From positions 1,054,001-1,118,000 of the forward strand of contig OY970196.1 of NCBI GenBank assembly GCA_963708205.1: a stretch of 64,000 nt of DNA. The letters are read 5' to 3'. The translations under genes and the position numbers were made by a program. Below, piece by piece: positions 52,801 to 60,725 of this stretch (within the stretch, counting starts at the first letter, position 1; each line of letters starts with the position of its first letter). This DNA is from CAVYTF01 sp963708205 (GTDB lineage Bacteria; Bacteroidota; Bacteroidia; Chitinophagales; Chitinophagaceae). The notes below the pieces were generated by a model. It was given only the letters and a program-made list of their open reading frames with translations, searched no databases and was not told the origin of the DNA.

Positions 52801-55484
52801 GTATTGGTCGTTGTGCTGGTAGTGCTGAAGTTATCATCTATCTGCGCAAAAAGCTTATCCTCTTCCTCTACAAAAGCGCCGAGTATCAGGTCAAGTCCTA
52901 CTTTTACCTGCAGGAAGCCGCCAAAACTTGTTTGATTCTGCGCCTGGAAACTCATTGCCTGTGAAAAAGTAGAACTTTGTGTCCAGGATGAGAAGCTTTT
53001 ATTTCCCGGAGGATCGTGTACTACTGCAAAAGGCAATTGCGGAGATACCGTTACAAAGTTTTTACCACTTGCATCAATCGCAGCTCCTGTAACTACAATA
53101 GTTGGTAAAGCAGGGTTTGCATTGGAAGTTGTATCCATTCTTCCCAGATTATCATAATAAGAAGCCGCCAATGTTTTTGCGAAGGCGCCTGATCCTGTTT
53201 TAGGAGTTGTGTTTGGCTGAACGGCTATTATCGAATCAATGCCTATTCCATTTACAAGCTTAACAGTGTCGTAACTGTAACTGCCAAAAATGTTGGATAC
53301 ATCTGTCTTTACATATACCGTTCCGGTATCAAGCAGACAGCCGGCGCTGATCGGTCCCTGGTACACGGAAAAAGCAATTGGTTTTTTAAGACCCTGTGGC
53401 CAGAACGCATAGTTTTGGAAAGAGCTGCAACCCTGTATTGCCGCAGAATCAACCAATCCGGAAACCAACAAATGCGGTTCACGATGGTAAATAAGATTTA
53501 ATGTTGTATCTGCTGTTGTAATGTCACGATAAACATTTGCGACAGGAAGTGAATTAAAATAATTCTGCACAACAGTAGAGTTTGTAGAAGCATCAACAGG
53601 ATCTGAAATATTCGTGCTGATTATTTTTACCTTATATGCTCTTGCCGGAAGCCTGAGAGCATAATGCCCGCTGCCATCTGTAGTTACCCGCATTTTAAAT
53701 TGCGATGTACGCGGGCTTCCGTCATGACCCAATGGAAGTGAATCATCAAACTCCAGCGTTGCTGTACCTATAACACTGTTGCAGCCCGAACCAAAAAAGC
53801 CTGATATTGTATGTGTGGTAGTATCAACAAAATTGATATTGGCTACATTAGTATTTACGCCAACTATAGTCTTTACTGGATTAAACGAGTTGTTTTTAAA
53901 ACTTGGAGTAATGGTATAAGTATCAGGCTCTGAGAATATGAGTCCATAACTGCCATACATAGATGTAGCAGGGCTATATCCTGTCCAGGTAGAATCAAGT
54001 TCATCGTGCAGGCTGTTATTATTTCCAAGACCAATCACTTTCACACTGTCAACCGTACCGGTAATAGTTGCCGGGTTACCATTGCCGTCAAGACAGCCGT
54101 TACATATTTGTGTGACTTGCCCAGTAAGTGCAAACACCGTAGTATCTACAAAGGGATGACTTGCCGTGAAGTCATAAGTTGGCGTGCTTGCTTTTAAAGT
54201 TACTATTGCGCTGGCGGGCTTGTACGCATGCCCATTCGCCGTATCTATAAACACTTTAAATCTGACTAACGTTGAATCTCCGTTGGTTGCATCACCATAA
54301 AAAATATTACTTACTGAAAAATGACCCTGCCCATCTGTTGAATCTATATCGGTGTAACCCACGGCTCTTCCTTTCAATGGTGTCAAGCTTTGCACATATA
54401 CTTTCCTGTTTACTATAGCTGTTCCATTTGGCGATTGCACATAGCCGCTTATTTGTCCATTTCTTCCGGTATTTGGTGTCATTACAGTTATTTTCACTGT
54501 ATCGCTCCAGTTGCCATAGCCGCCACCAATAACGCAAACATTATTACCACGCCTGTAATAAGTAGTTGTTTGAAGATTATCCTGATCAAAGCGATAGCCG
54601 GTTGCATTGGTTGGAGTTGTTGCGGCAACAAAATTTACATTATCTGTACTTTGCTGCCAAGCTATCGTCATTCCGCTTGCAGCTGTTGGTGCCGTTATAT
54701 TAGTAACACTATCAGGTACAAGTTCCTGCGGGTAAGTTATTGTATGCGCATTTGCGATTGTGCCTGTTGTGCCGGTACTGCAGGTATAATACATCATGAC
54801 TAAACCCGGTCCACCCCTGGTCGGTAGTTGAAAAGCACCGATAGCGCCGCCACCACTTGCGGTACCTGGTCCATTATAATCCCAATTTCCCCCATCGCCA
54901 CCCCAAAAACCTTCACTGCAATGATAAGAAATACCGCCTGTGCCTGGATTTTCACTTGTGCCCTGATTGCCGGCATAACCATTGGAACAATCACTTGCAG
55001 CACCACCACCACCGGCATAAAAATATGTGCTGCCATCGAATTCCACCACACCTCTACCGCCGATGTATTGATTGTTTATATAATTGCCAACCCAGGCAGG
55101 TGCCGGGTTTGGAGTTCCACCCGATTGAAAGTAGGGCCCATAGACAGCTACCATAGTGCTGTCATCTGAAAATTTAAAAGCAGTGTTTGAATATCCGGCT
55201 GAATCGGCTGTGGTCGCCGGCACACCAACAAACACTTGATATATGTGGCCTGGTGTTACCGGTATTGCCGTACTATGCACCATATTGCCACCGGCACCGC
55301 TATAATAATAACCGCCGGAACCACCGGCGCTCCAGAGATACAAAGTAATGCTGGTAACACCGCCAGGACATACCCAATTGTAAGCGCCGGGAGTGCTCCA
55401 TTGCTCCTGGGGTGTTTGTGCAAAAGCACCTATAGTAAGGCAAACAAAAAGTTGTGCAAATGCAATGCGTAAAAAAGTTTTCAT
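49812..55484 (-). CDS. Giant secreted multidomain protein with T9SS sorting domain
   Basis: A 1890-residue surface protein. The signal peptide is residues 1-22 (GAFAQ). A glycine-rich beta domain follows (about 30-240, SAGGSGGYYYSGAGGN). Next are carboxypeptidase-regulatory-like beta domains (about 345-680, GQISGYVQSPNGTAI). A long Ser/Thr-rich segment (about 840-1150) contains YTLQDDN and KDPVYATPMF. Then come Ig-like/Big domains, a Calx-beta-like domain (about 1520-1620), an Ig-like domain (SWSTGAKTQSILVKQSGSY), an FN3 domain (about 1710-1790) and the type A sorting domain (AASIYPNPATSSANIEV to LKLMKQ). No enzyme motif was found; adhesion or matrix function is likely. The upstream region carries the 21-bp dyad array and is followed by a LytTR regulator gene. 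Confidence 0.88.
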   Translation of the reverse strand: MKTFLRIAFAQLFVCLTIGAFAQTPQEQWSTPGAYNWVCPGGVTSITLYLWSAGGSGGYYYSGAGGNMVHSTAIPVTPGHIYQVFVGVPATTADSAGYSNTAFKFSDDSTMVAVYGPYFQSGGTPNPAPAWVGNYINNQYIGGRGVVEFDGSTYFYAGGGGAASDCSNGYAGNQGTSENPGTGGISYHCSEGFWGGDGGNWDYNGPGTASGGGAIGAFQLPTRGGPGLVMMYYTCSTGTTGTIANAHTITYPQELVPDSVTNITAPTAASGMTIAWQQSTDNVNFVAATTPTNATGYRFDQDNLQTTTYYRRGNNVCVIGGGYGNWSDTVKITVMTPNTGRNGQISGYVQSPNGTAIVNRKVYVQSLTPLKGRAVGYTDIDSTDGQGHFSVSNIFYGDATNGDSTLVRFKVFIDTANGHAYKPASAIVTLKASTPTYDFTASHPFVDTTVFALTGQVTQICNGCLDGNGNPATITGTVDSVKVIGLGNNNSLHDELDSTWTGYSPATSMYGSYGLIFSEPDTYTITPSFKNNSFNPVKTIVGVNTNVANINFVDTTTHTISGFFGSGCNSVIGTATLEFDDSLPLGHDGSPRTSQFKMRVTTDGSGHYALRLPARAYKVKIISTNISDPVDASTNSTVVQNYFNSLPVANVYRDITTADTTLNLIYHREPHLLVSGLVDSAAIQGCSSFQNYAFWPQGLKKPIAFSVYQGPISAGCLLDTGTVYVKTDVSNIFGSYSYDTVKLVNGIGIDSIIAVQPNTTPKTGSGAFAKTLAASYYDNLGRMDTTSNANPALPTIVVTGAAIDASGKNFVTVSPQLPFAVVHDPPGNKSFSSWTQSSTFSQAMSFQAQNQTSFGGFLQVKVGLDLILGAFVEEEDKLFAQIDDNFSTTSTTTNTHETVLTNTSETTISTDAGDNYVGPDADVVYGAALNINYRIGNEVDWDSLHCKILGPTPIMISDIKNDTTSFIYTIGHIRDELIPTLQVAAAAQKNPDSVAYFNNQIKVWQQLIANNQANLKQAPVLQNFSLSNGGSLTTTTTYENSATNTYNFDMAIDNNTALQLGFEIAGNGVSGGVNVGFQLSTGASTSATNTTATTTSYTLQDDNSSGTGFEGDNLSINLKKDPVYATPMFETVAGVTQCPYEAGTIELDSTVITTTNPVLKDITAKSANFKLTLTNLSADPTPGGQRTYILFNNASSNTGAAQILFNNNAAPDGYAVTIPNNGGSATVTVNVKRNTTNGVYDYDNLQFILSDNCQYGGSNIVQTFYSNPHQYSTINLSADFASPVSSVNLVTPANNWVANKASNNIVPVTFNGYDVTKLKSITVQYDTTGSTWNTITTLAKAKLGATSTTYNWNIATVRDGSYNIRLMVTDNSGNTIYSPVDSGIIDRTPPALFGVPQPTNGKYTAGTQISFSYTENIVNTNLKNSMVQLKDMTSGTSYAVSLSAFGNTLIASPNKNITGKTGDIFRVIADSVSDYYGNIKTSPDTAYFTVGTTTFSTGSDALNITTSPTSIYEDAKGLLDVKFTRNSADTLPIAIYYNLSGNAMFNSNYILTYNAGQTAATGINGAQGVIILPADSAAVNMYIHPVNDSTADADKALIITLSPGGGYSIGNSYSVSDTILNHNAVAPVITANNSTTLCPGDSVTLSTANKIGGVKVKTYSWSTGAKTQSILVKQSGSYTVKVVDNNGFTGYSAPTVVSIACGNPAGLTANVLNADTAVLNWTTLSCAKKYVVEYRQVGKSGWTKDTINSNVDTVKGLKANTSYEWQVASICQYPVIIISGYTAGTNFTTPVSPGAISVSNDFDYTKAIAGDGFAASIYPNPATSSANIEVKGAKGSYDLVVTNLQGIILWEAHGLTTNSVKIPLDHLAQGIYMVMVTDHVHSGTLKLMKQ

Positions 55485-55530
55485 ACAGAAAGATTTAAAT
55501 TATTTGGTGACTGCAGGAATTTTGGAATTA

Positions 55531-55538
55531 TAAACCTA
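55531..55538 (-). promoter_or_regulatory. Possible -7 element for the giant T9SS protein
   Basis: On the minus strand the sequence TAGGTTTA is one base from the TAnnTTTG consensus, about 47 bp upstream of the ATG. It would place the dyad array roughly 80-210 bp upstream of the start site. No good -33 element is visible. Confidence 0.3.
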
Positions 55539-55615
55539 AATTGAAAAGACCATTTCGCTAAACCAGATTGAGCAATTGGCGGTTTAGACGTGTAATTACA
55601 TGGAAAAGAATTAGT

Positions 55616-55735
55616 ACCTGAACAGTTCAGGTACATTTCCGCATAATTCAGTAACATGCCTGGATAATCCAGTAACATTCCCCAAAAATTCAGTAACATC
55701 CCCGGAAAATCCAGGAACGTCCCAAATGATTTGGG
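55616..55735. repeat. Array of six short dyads at 21-bp spacing
   Basis: Six blocks with centres at about 55624, 55645, 55666, 55687, 55708 and 55728. Three are perfect dyads: ACCTGAACAGTTCAGGT (55616-55632), CTGGATAATCCAG (55660-55672) and CCCAAATGATTTGGG (55721-55735). The others are imperfect. Between blocks lies a TAACAT-like spacer whose final CAT/CGT recurs at 55634, 55655, 55676, 55697 and 55718, exactly 21 bp apart. The array fills most of the gap between a LytTR regulator and the giant surface-protein gene, so it is a likely regulatory target. Confidence 0.8.
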
Positions 55736-55772
55736 TAATGGCTTTTCTGGATATACAAAGTTCTTTCTTCAG

Positions 55773-56525
55773 CTAAAATCTTTTGGGTTGCAGTTTTTTC
55801 AGAAGCATTTCTTTGCGGCTGCGGGAAACATCAATCTTGCTGCCATCGCTCATGATAAGATAGCCGCCTTCTCCTTTGATGTATTTATTTACCTCGTTGA
55901 GATTAACGACGTGGGAATTGTGCACACGCAGAAAGGGGTAATCTTCCAGCATCTCCTCCACTTCTTTTAAAGTGCGGGAAGCAATGGTCTTCTGCTTGTT
56001 TTTTTGTAAAATGATAGTGTAGTTGCTGTCTGATTCACAACTGATAATGCTGTCAACGGATATCATCAACAAGCCATCCATAGTAGGGAAAGCAACTTTG
56101 GAAATGGATGAGGAAGGCTGATGCAGTTTATGCAATAATATTTCCAACTGCTCGGGCAAAGGTCGGTGTTGTCTTTGCAGCGCCTTATCGACTGCGGTAA
56201 CGAGTTCTTCCCTGTCAATTGGTTTTAGTAAGTAATCAAGTGCGCTGAAGCGAATAGCTTTGATGGCATACTGATCGTAGCTGGTGGTAAATATCAACTC
56301 AAAATTTATGTCCCCGATTTTTTCCAGTAATTCAAAGCCATTCATATGAGGCATCTCAATATCCATGAAAACAAGCTGAGGCTTGCGGACTTGTATTTCC
56401 TTCAACGCCGCATCGCCGGAATTGCAAACAGCAAGAATGTGTATATCCGGACAGTAACGTGTAAGCAACATGGTTAATGTATCGCAACAATAGGTTTCAT
56501 CATCAATAATAATAGCAGTCAGCAT
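55773..56525 (-). CDS. LytTR-family response regulator
   Basis: A 250-residue protein. The receiver domain (1-120) has phosphoacceptor Asp55 in LVFMDIEMPHMNG and Lys in LLKPIDREEL. A LytTR DNA-binding domain (about 145-248) has DSIISCESDSNYTII, RTLKEVEEML and FLRVHNSHVVNLNEVNKY. ATG at 56525 (MLTAIIIDDE) is chosen. It lies 29 bp after the LytS-type kinase in one transcript, and 288 bp before the large T9SS gene on the same strand. LytTR proteins bind pairs of direct repeats roughly two helical turns apart, which matches the 21-bp array downstream. Confidence 0.92.
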   Translation of the reverse strand: MLTAIIIDDETYCCDTLTMLLTRYCPDIHILAVCNSGDAALKEIQVRKPQLVFMDIEMPHMNGFELLEKIGDINFELIFTTSYDQYAIKAIRFSALDYLLKPIDREELVTAVDKALQRQHRPLPEQLEILLHKLHQPSSSISKVAFPTMDGLLMISVDSIISCESDSNYTIILQKNKQKTIASRTLKEVEEMLEDYPFLRVHNSHVVNLNEVNKYIKGEGGYLIMSDGSKIDVSRSRKEMLLKKLQPKRF

Positions 56526-56554
56526 TATATTAGTTTTGTTTTCATCGTTCAATT

Positions 56555-59500
56555 CTATCCGTCAGTTGTTTCGCTATATTTTATTTTAAGCAAAACCTTT
56601 GTACCTGCTGCGTTCCCAGACTCATCATACAGGTCCTGTATCTCAAAAAAAGTTTCTTCATCGGCATAACTGTTTATCAAAGAAAGTCTTTCTTTTGTTA
56701 TCTGGAGTCCAAGTGATTTATTCTTTTCAGCGGATTTGCTTTTTACGGAAGAGGCAGCTTTTCTTCCAACACCATTATCTTCTATGGCGAAAAGTAACAA
56801 ATTATCCTGAACATGGAGCTTTATTTTTAGATGTCCGCGTTCTTTTTTATGCATCAGTCCATGCCATACTGCGTTTTCAGCAAATGGCTGGAATAATAAA
56901 GGCGGAATGCAAATGTTTTTCGGATCAACATCATTATTCATATTAATGCTATAATCGAAGCCATTGTTGAAACGAAGGTTTTCCATGTCAAGATACAAGC
57001 GAAGCATATCCAGTTCATCTTCCAAAGAGATGAGGGATTTCTTTGAATTATTCAGAACGGTTCTAATAAGTCTGGAAAATTTGGTGAGATAGTCTGATGC
57101 CGCTTCAGTTTCATTCATCAATACAAATCTGTTTATAGAACTAAGACAGTTGAAAATAAAATGAGGATTCATCTGCGCGCGGAGTGCCTGCATTTCAAGT
57201 TCTCTCAGTTTGTTGCGCTCACGTTCTTTGTAAAGTAAACGGCGCTGCTGGGCTCTTGCACCAAGAAATATTAATACTGCAAAACAAAGAAGGTAAACTG
57301 CATATGCCCACCATGTTTTCCACCAGGGAGCCAGCACTTTAAACTTATATTCTGTTTGGCTCCAAACGCCATAAGGGCTTAGCGCTTTTAGTTTAAAAGT
57401 ATAGTTGCCCTGAGGAATATTGCCAAATACTGCGGTCGTGTTATTACTTTGCGGGCTCCAGTCTTTATCGTAGCCTTCGAGCATGTATTGGTATTTTACC
57501 TGTTTTGGTTTATCGGGTTCCAGGGCAGCAAAATCAAAGGTAAGGTTCCTGTCTTCATAGGGAATAACAAGGTTAACGGGAACGGAATAAAAGGGAGTAA
57601 TGCTGTCAAATTGAATGTTACTGTACTTGTTGTGCAAACTGTCAAGTACAACAGCGGGCAACACTTTTCCGAAAGCAGTTACCATCTCATTTATTAAAGC
57701 AAGGCTGTCTGCTGTTGTTCTTTCTTTTTTTTGCAAAAGATTGTTCCAGCACATTGTTTCGCCGTTCACTTTTATGTCTTCGATCTGTAGTTTGAGGGGT
57801 GTGGGATCTTTGTTTAATGCATCATAGTCAAATCTGATCAGCGATCTTTCATCACCGCAACCTGCCCACAGAATTCCGTCCTTATCAACTATCATCGCAT
57901 TGGTGTTTATATCCTTTATTGGATATCCCGTATTAGTGTTGAATATTTCAAAATGATTTTCGGCAGAATCTTCTTTCAAACTTGTAAGTCCGAAGTTTGT
58001 GCCAAACCAAAGTATGTTTCTTTTAGTATCTTCTTTTATCATGTAAATCTCATTATCTCCCAAGCCATTTGCGGTAGTATAATTGGTAAAAGTTTTTCCA
58101 TCATACTTACTTGCTCCTTTACCATCTGTGCCAAACCAAATATTGCCATTTTTATCTTCTTCTATACAGTAAATATTATTGCCGGGTAAACCTTGTTCTG
58201 TTGTATAATTAGTAAAGCTTTTACCATCGTATTTGCTGGCTCCACGGTGTGTACCAAACCAAAGATTGCCTGCTTTATCAATGGTTATAAAATTGATTTC
58301 GTTGGAAATGAGTCCCTGTGCAGTAGTATAATTTGTGAAGCTATGTCCGTCGAATTTGCTGAGACCGTCAAGTGTGCTGAACCAGATATTTCCGATTTTA
58401 TCCTCCACAGCACTAATAATATTATTGCTGATCAATCCCTGCTTTGCAGTATAGTATATAAATTGTTTACCATCAAACTTACAAACTCCTGATAAGGTGC
58501 AGAACCAAATATTTCCTTCTGCATCATGCGCAATGGTTGATATTTTTTCAGAAATAAGGTTTTGTGTTGTAGTATAATTTAAAAAAGCTTTGCCGTCATA
58601 TTCCATCGCACCCAAATTCACAGTACCTAACCAAATATTATTTTTATTGTCGTTCATCACACTCCATACATAATCTACCTTTGACCCATTTACAAAAGAA
58701 TAGTTTGTTATGCTTTTGCCATCATACCTGCTGGTACCGTCAGGAGTAGCAAACCACATAATGCCTGCTTTATCAAGCATAATTCCCGCGATATTATTAT
58801 TAACAAGCCCCTGCGATGTGGTATAGTTTGTAAATACTTTGCCATCGTACCTGCTGATGCCGTTTCCGCGAGTACCAAACCAGATATTTCCGGCTTTATC
58901 CTGTAGTATGCTTATAACATCGTTTCCGGCTAAACCCTGTTTTTTTGTATAATTGGTAAAGGTGCTCCCGTCATATCGGCTTACACCCTCACCTGATGTA
59001 GCAAGCCAGATATTCCCAGCATTATCCTGCATAAGTTTGGTTATAAAATTGCCTGCCAGACCATTTTTTTTTGTATAGTTGGTAAATGTTTTACCGTCAT
59101 AACGGCTGGCTCCTTCATCCGTGGCAAGCCATATATTCCCTTTTTTATCCCGTATAATGTCTGTAACGTCGTTATTGGCTAATCCATCGGATGGATGAAA
59201 GTTTGTAAATGTTTTACCATCATAACGACTTGCTCCTCCATTGGTTCCAAACCAGATATTTCCTGCAGTATCCTCCGCTATAGAAAAAACACCTTCATTG
59301 GCTAAGCCATTATTAACGGAGAAATTTGTAAATACTTTACCGTCATATTTGCTTACTCCTCCACCTGAACCAAACCAAATGTTGCCGGCCCTGTCCTGCA
59401 TCATACACCTGATACCGTCGTCTATTAAACCTTGTGCAGTAGTATAAGTTGTAAATGTTTTGCCATCATATCTTACTGCGCCTGCACCAGGAGTGCCAAA

Positions 59501-59854
59501 CCAAATATTGCCACTATTATCCTGGATAATGGAACTGATTACTGAAATAGGAAGTCCCTGATCGGTCCCATAATTGGTAAAGAAAGGTGTGCCTCCGTTT
59601 AAAGAGTCTTTGATGATTGTTGGCTTGCCTGCCTTAACAATTTTTGGCTGATTCGCAGAAGTGATAAAAATTACTTTGGGAGGTGCATATCTTTCTTTTT
59701 TAAAAGCATTTATCTGTTTTGTTTTAACTGCTTCATTGCTTATTTGATTCTTTTTTTCATGGCCACATGCAGTAAGAAAAATTATACACGTCAATAAAAA
59801 ATACTGCAATAATACATCTGACAGAACAAAAACGCTACGTATGGGTAACGGCAT
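56555..59854 (-). CDS. Propeller-bearing LytS-type sensor kinase, probable lipoprotein
   Basis: A 1099-residue protein. The N-terminus has a lipobox LTAC (IIFLTACGHEKK, Cys near residue 30). About 13-14 strongly conserved 40-residue blades follow (GNIWFGT, SRYDGKTFTNYTT), enough for two seven-bladed propellers. Then come a Y_Y_Y domain (NIPQGNYTFKLKALSPYG), a WWKTWWAY segment and one transmembrane helix. The cytoplasmic kinase is the His_kinase (LytS/YpdA) type: LRAQMNPHFIFNCLSSINRF with HATPase motif ENAVWHGLMHK and DNGVGRKAA. ATG at 59854 places the lipobox correctly; an upstream start at 59914 is less good. It is cotranscribed with the LytTR regulator. Confidence 0.88.
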   Translation of the reverse strand: MPLPIRSVFVLSDVLLQYFLLTCIIFLTACGHEKKNQISNEAVKTKQINAFKKERYAPPKVIFITSANQPKIVKAGKPTIIKDSLNGGTPFFTNYGTDQGLPISVISSIIQDNSGNIWFGTPGAGAVRYDGKTFTTYTTAQGLIDDGIRCMMQDRAGNIWFGSGGGVSKYDGKVFTNFSVNNGLANEGVFSIAEDTAGNIWFGTNGGASRYDGKTFTNFHPSDGLANNDVTDIIRDKKGNIWLATDEGASRYDGKTFTNYTKKNGLAGNFITKLMQDNAGNIWLATSGEGVSRYDGSTFTNYTKKQGLAGNDVISILQDKAGNIWFGTRGNGISRYDGKVFTNYTTSQGLVNNNIAGIMLDKAGIMWFATPDGTSRYDGKSITNYSFVNGSKVDYVWSVMNDNKNNIWLGTVNLGAMEYDGKAFLNYTTTQNLISEKISTIAHDAEGNIWFCTLSGVCKFDGKQFIYYTAKQGLISNNIISAVEDKIGNIWFSTLDGLSKFDGHSFTNYTTAQGLISNEINFITIDKAGNLWFGTHRGASKYDGKSFTNYTTEQGLPGNNIYCIEEDKNGNIWFGTDGKGASKYDGKTFTNYTTANGLGDNEIYMIKEDTKRNILWFGTNFGLTSLKEDSAENHFEIFNTNTGYPIKDINTNAMIVDKDGILWAGCGDERSLIRFDYDALNKDPTPLKLQIEDIKVNGETMCWNNLLQKKERTTADSLALINEMVTAFGKVLPAVVLDSLHNKYSNIQFDSITPFYSVPVNLVIPYEDRNLTFDFAALEPDKPKQVKYQYMLEGYDKDWSPQSNNTTAVFGNIPQGNYTFKLKALSPYGVWSQTEYKFKVLAPWWKTWWAYAVYLLCFAVLIFLGARAQQRRLLYKERERNKLRELEMQALRAQMNPHFIFNCLSSINRFVLMNETEAASDYLTKFSRLIRTVLNNSKKSLISLEDELDMLRLYLDMENLRFNNGFDYSINMNNDVDPKNICIPPLLFQPFAENAVWHGLMHKKERGHLKIKLHVQDNLLLFAIEDNGVGRKAASSVKSKSAEKNKSLGLQITKERLSLINSYADEETFFEIQDLYDESGNAAGTKVLLKIKYSETTDG

Positions 59855-60455
59855 TTTATCCTGCTCATTCGCAATAGAATGAGCGCTACAAAAAATATTA
59901 TTGGCGCTTCGCAAAGAGATATGATAAGATTGATAAAATTTTATTCTTCTTCACATTATTTTTCTTCAGCAAATGGTTGATATTTGTTCTACCTTTTCTG
60001 TTAAATGAGATAGCGACATTATTGCAATTTTTATAAATCAGGTTGAGTCCTTATTCTTGAATACGAGTATTTAAATTCCTCAATTCCTGCCCATCCATTG
60101 CCTTATGATCAAAAACATTTTAAGGTCAGCCTCGTAAGCGAATAAAGCGAAAGGCTTCGCATCATGCCTGTTCCAGACTTCACCCATATTATAAAATTAT
60201 TTGTTCAATAGCTTGCTCATTTGAACTCCCTTCATTTATCATATCTAATATTTTATTTGTTGGATATTTTAATTCGGCATTGTATGTCGCAACACAAATA
60301 TTTTAATTATACGCAACCAAATATACTCTTCATTTCCTTTTGCCTAATAAAATGAATGCGGACAAATACCGCTGAGTACAGTAACTTAAGACTTTCCATT
60401 TGATTTTGTCTTGTTAAAGAAATTAACAATCTTTGCTTTTTCCTTGAGACGTACC
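59855..60455. other. Gene-free stretch upstream of the LytS-type kinase
   Basis: No coding signal on either strand by eye. A small hairpin GCGAA-AGGC-TTCGC lies near 60149-60162 in a locally more GC-rich patch. The promoter of the minus-strand kinase should lie here, but I see no good TAnnTTTG match. Together with the remnant that follows, the gap to the next gene is about 870 bp. Confidence 0.5.
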
Positions 60456-60691
60456 TTATGTTTCAGAAAGTCCAAAGAGCTGCCTGAATTTTCGGTGGAA
60501 ATAATTATAATCACCCGTTGGAAATTTAATACCTAAACCTATTTGGATATTGAACTTTTGCGTAATTGATGGTGGAAGTAACCATTTTAATAAGGTCAGG
60601 CTAATATCGCCAACCCCAAAGGAATGTGTTGTATATCTCTGGGTGTTTGGCCCGCCATGTTCAAAAGAAGAAGTTCTTGCATTTTCTATTT
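60456..60691 (-). pseudogene. Fragment of an outer-membrane beta-barrel protein gene
   Basis: On the minus strand an open segment reads ENARTSSFEHGGPNTQRYTT, then FGVGDISLTLLKWLLPPS, then FNIQIGLGIKFPTGDYNYF, ending at a stop (60456-60458). GFGD and the NIQxGLGIKxPTGDYN pattern match the middle of Phenol_MetA_deg/transporter-like barrels common in Bacteroidota. There is no start or signal peptide on one side and no barrel C-terminus on the other, so it is a gene remnant. Confidence 0.6.
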
Positions 60692-60725
60692 ACTTTTAAG
60701 TTTACTATTACATACATAAAGCAGG

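Noticed and set aside
55481..55699. Minus-strand reading frame with heptapeptide repeats (MLLNFWG, MLLDYPG, MLLNYAE) ending in an ATGA overlap with the giant protein
   Set aside because: The heptad period is a by-product of the 21-bp DNA array, codons upstream are not protein-like, and the dyad symmetry explains the sequence better. A translated leader cannot be fully excluded.
55616..55735. CRISPR-like array
   Set aside because: Period is only 21 bp, the units are degenerate and palindromic, there are no 30-nt unique spacers and no cas genes.
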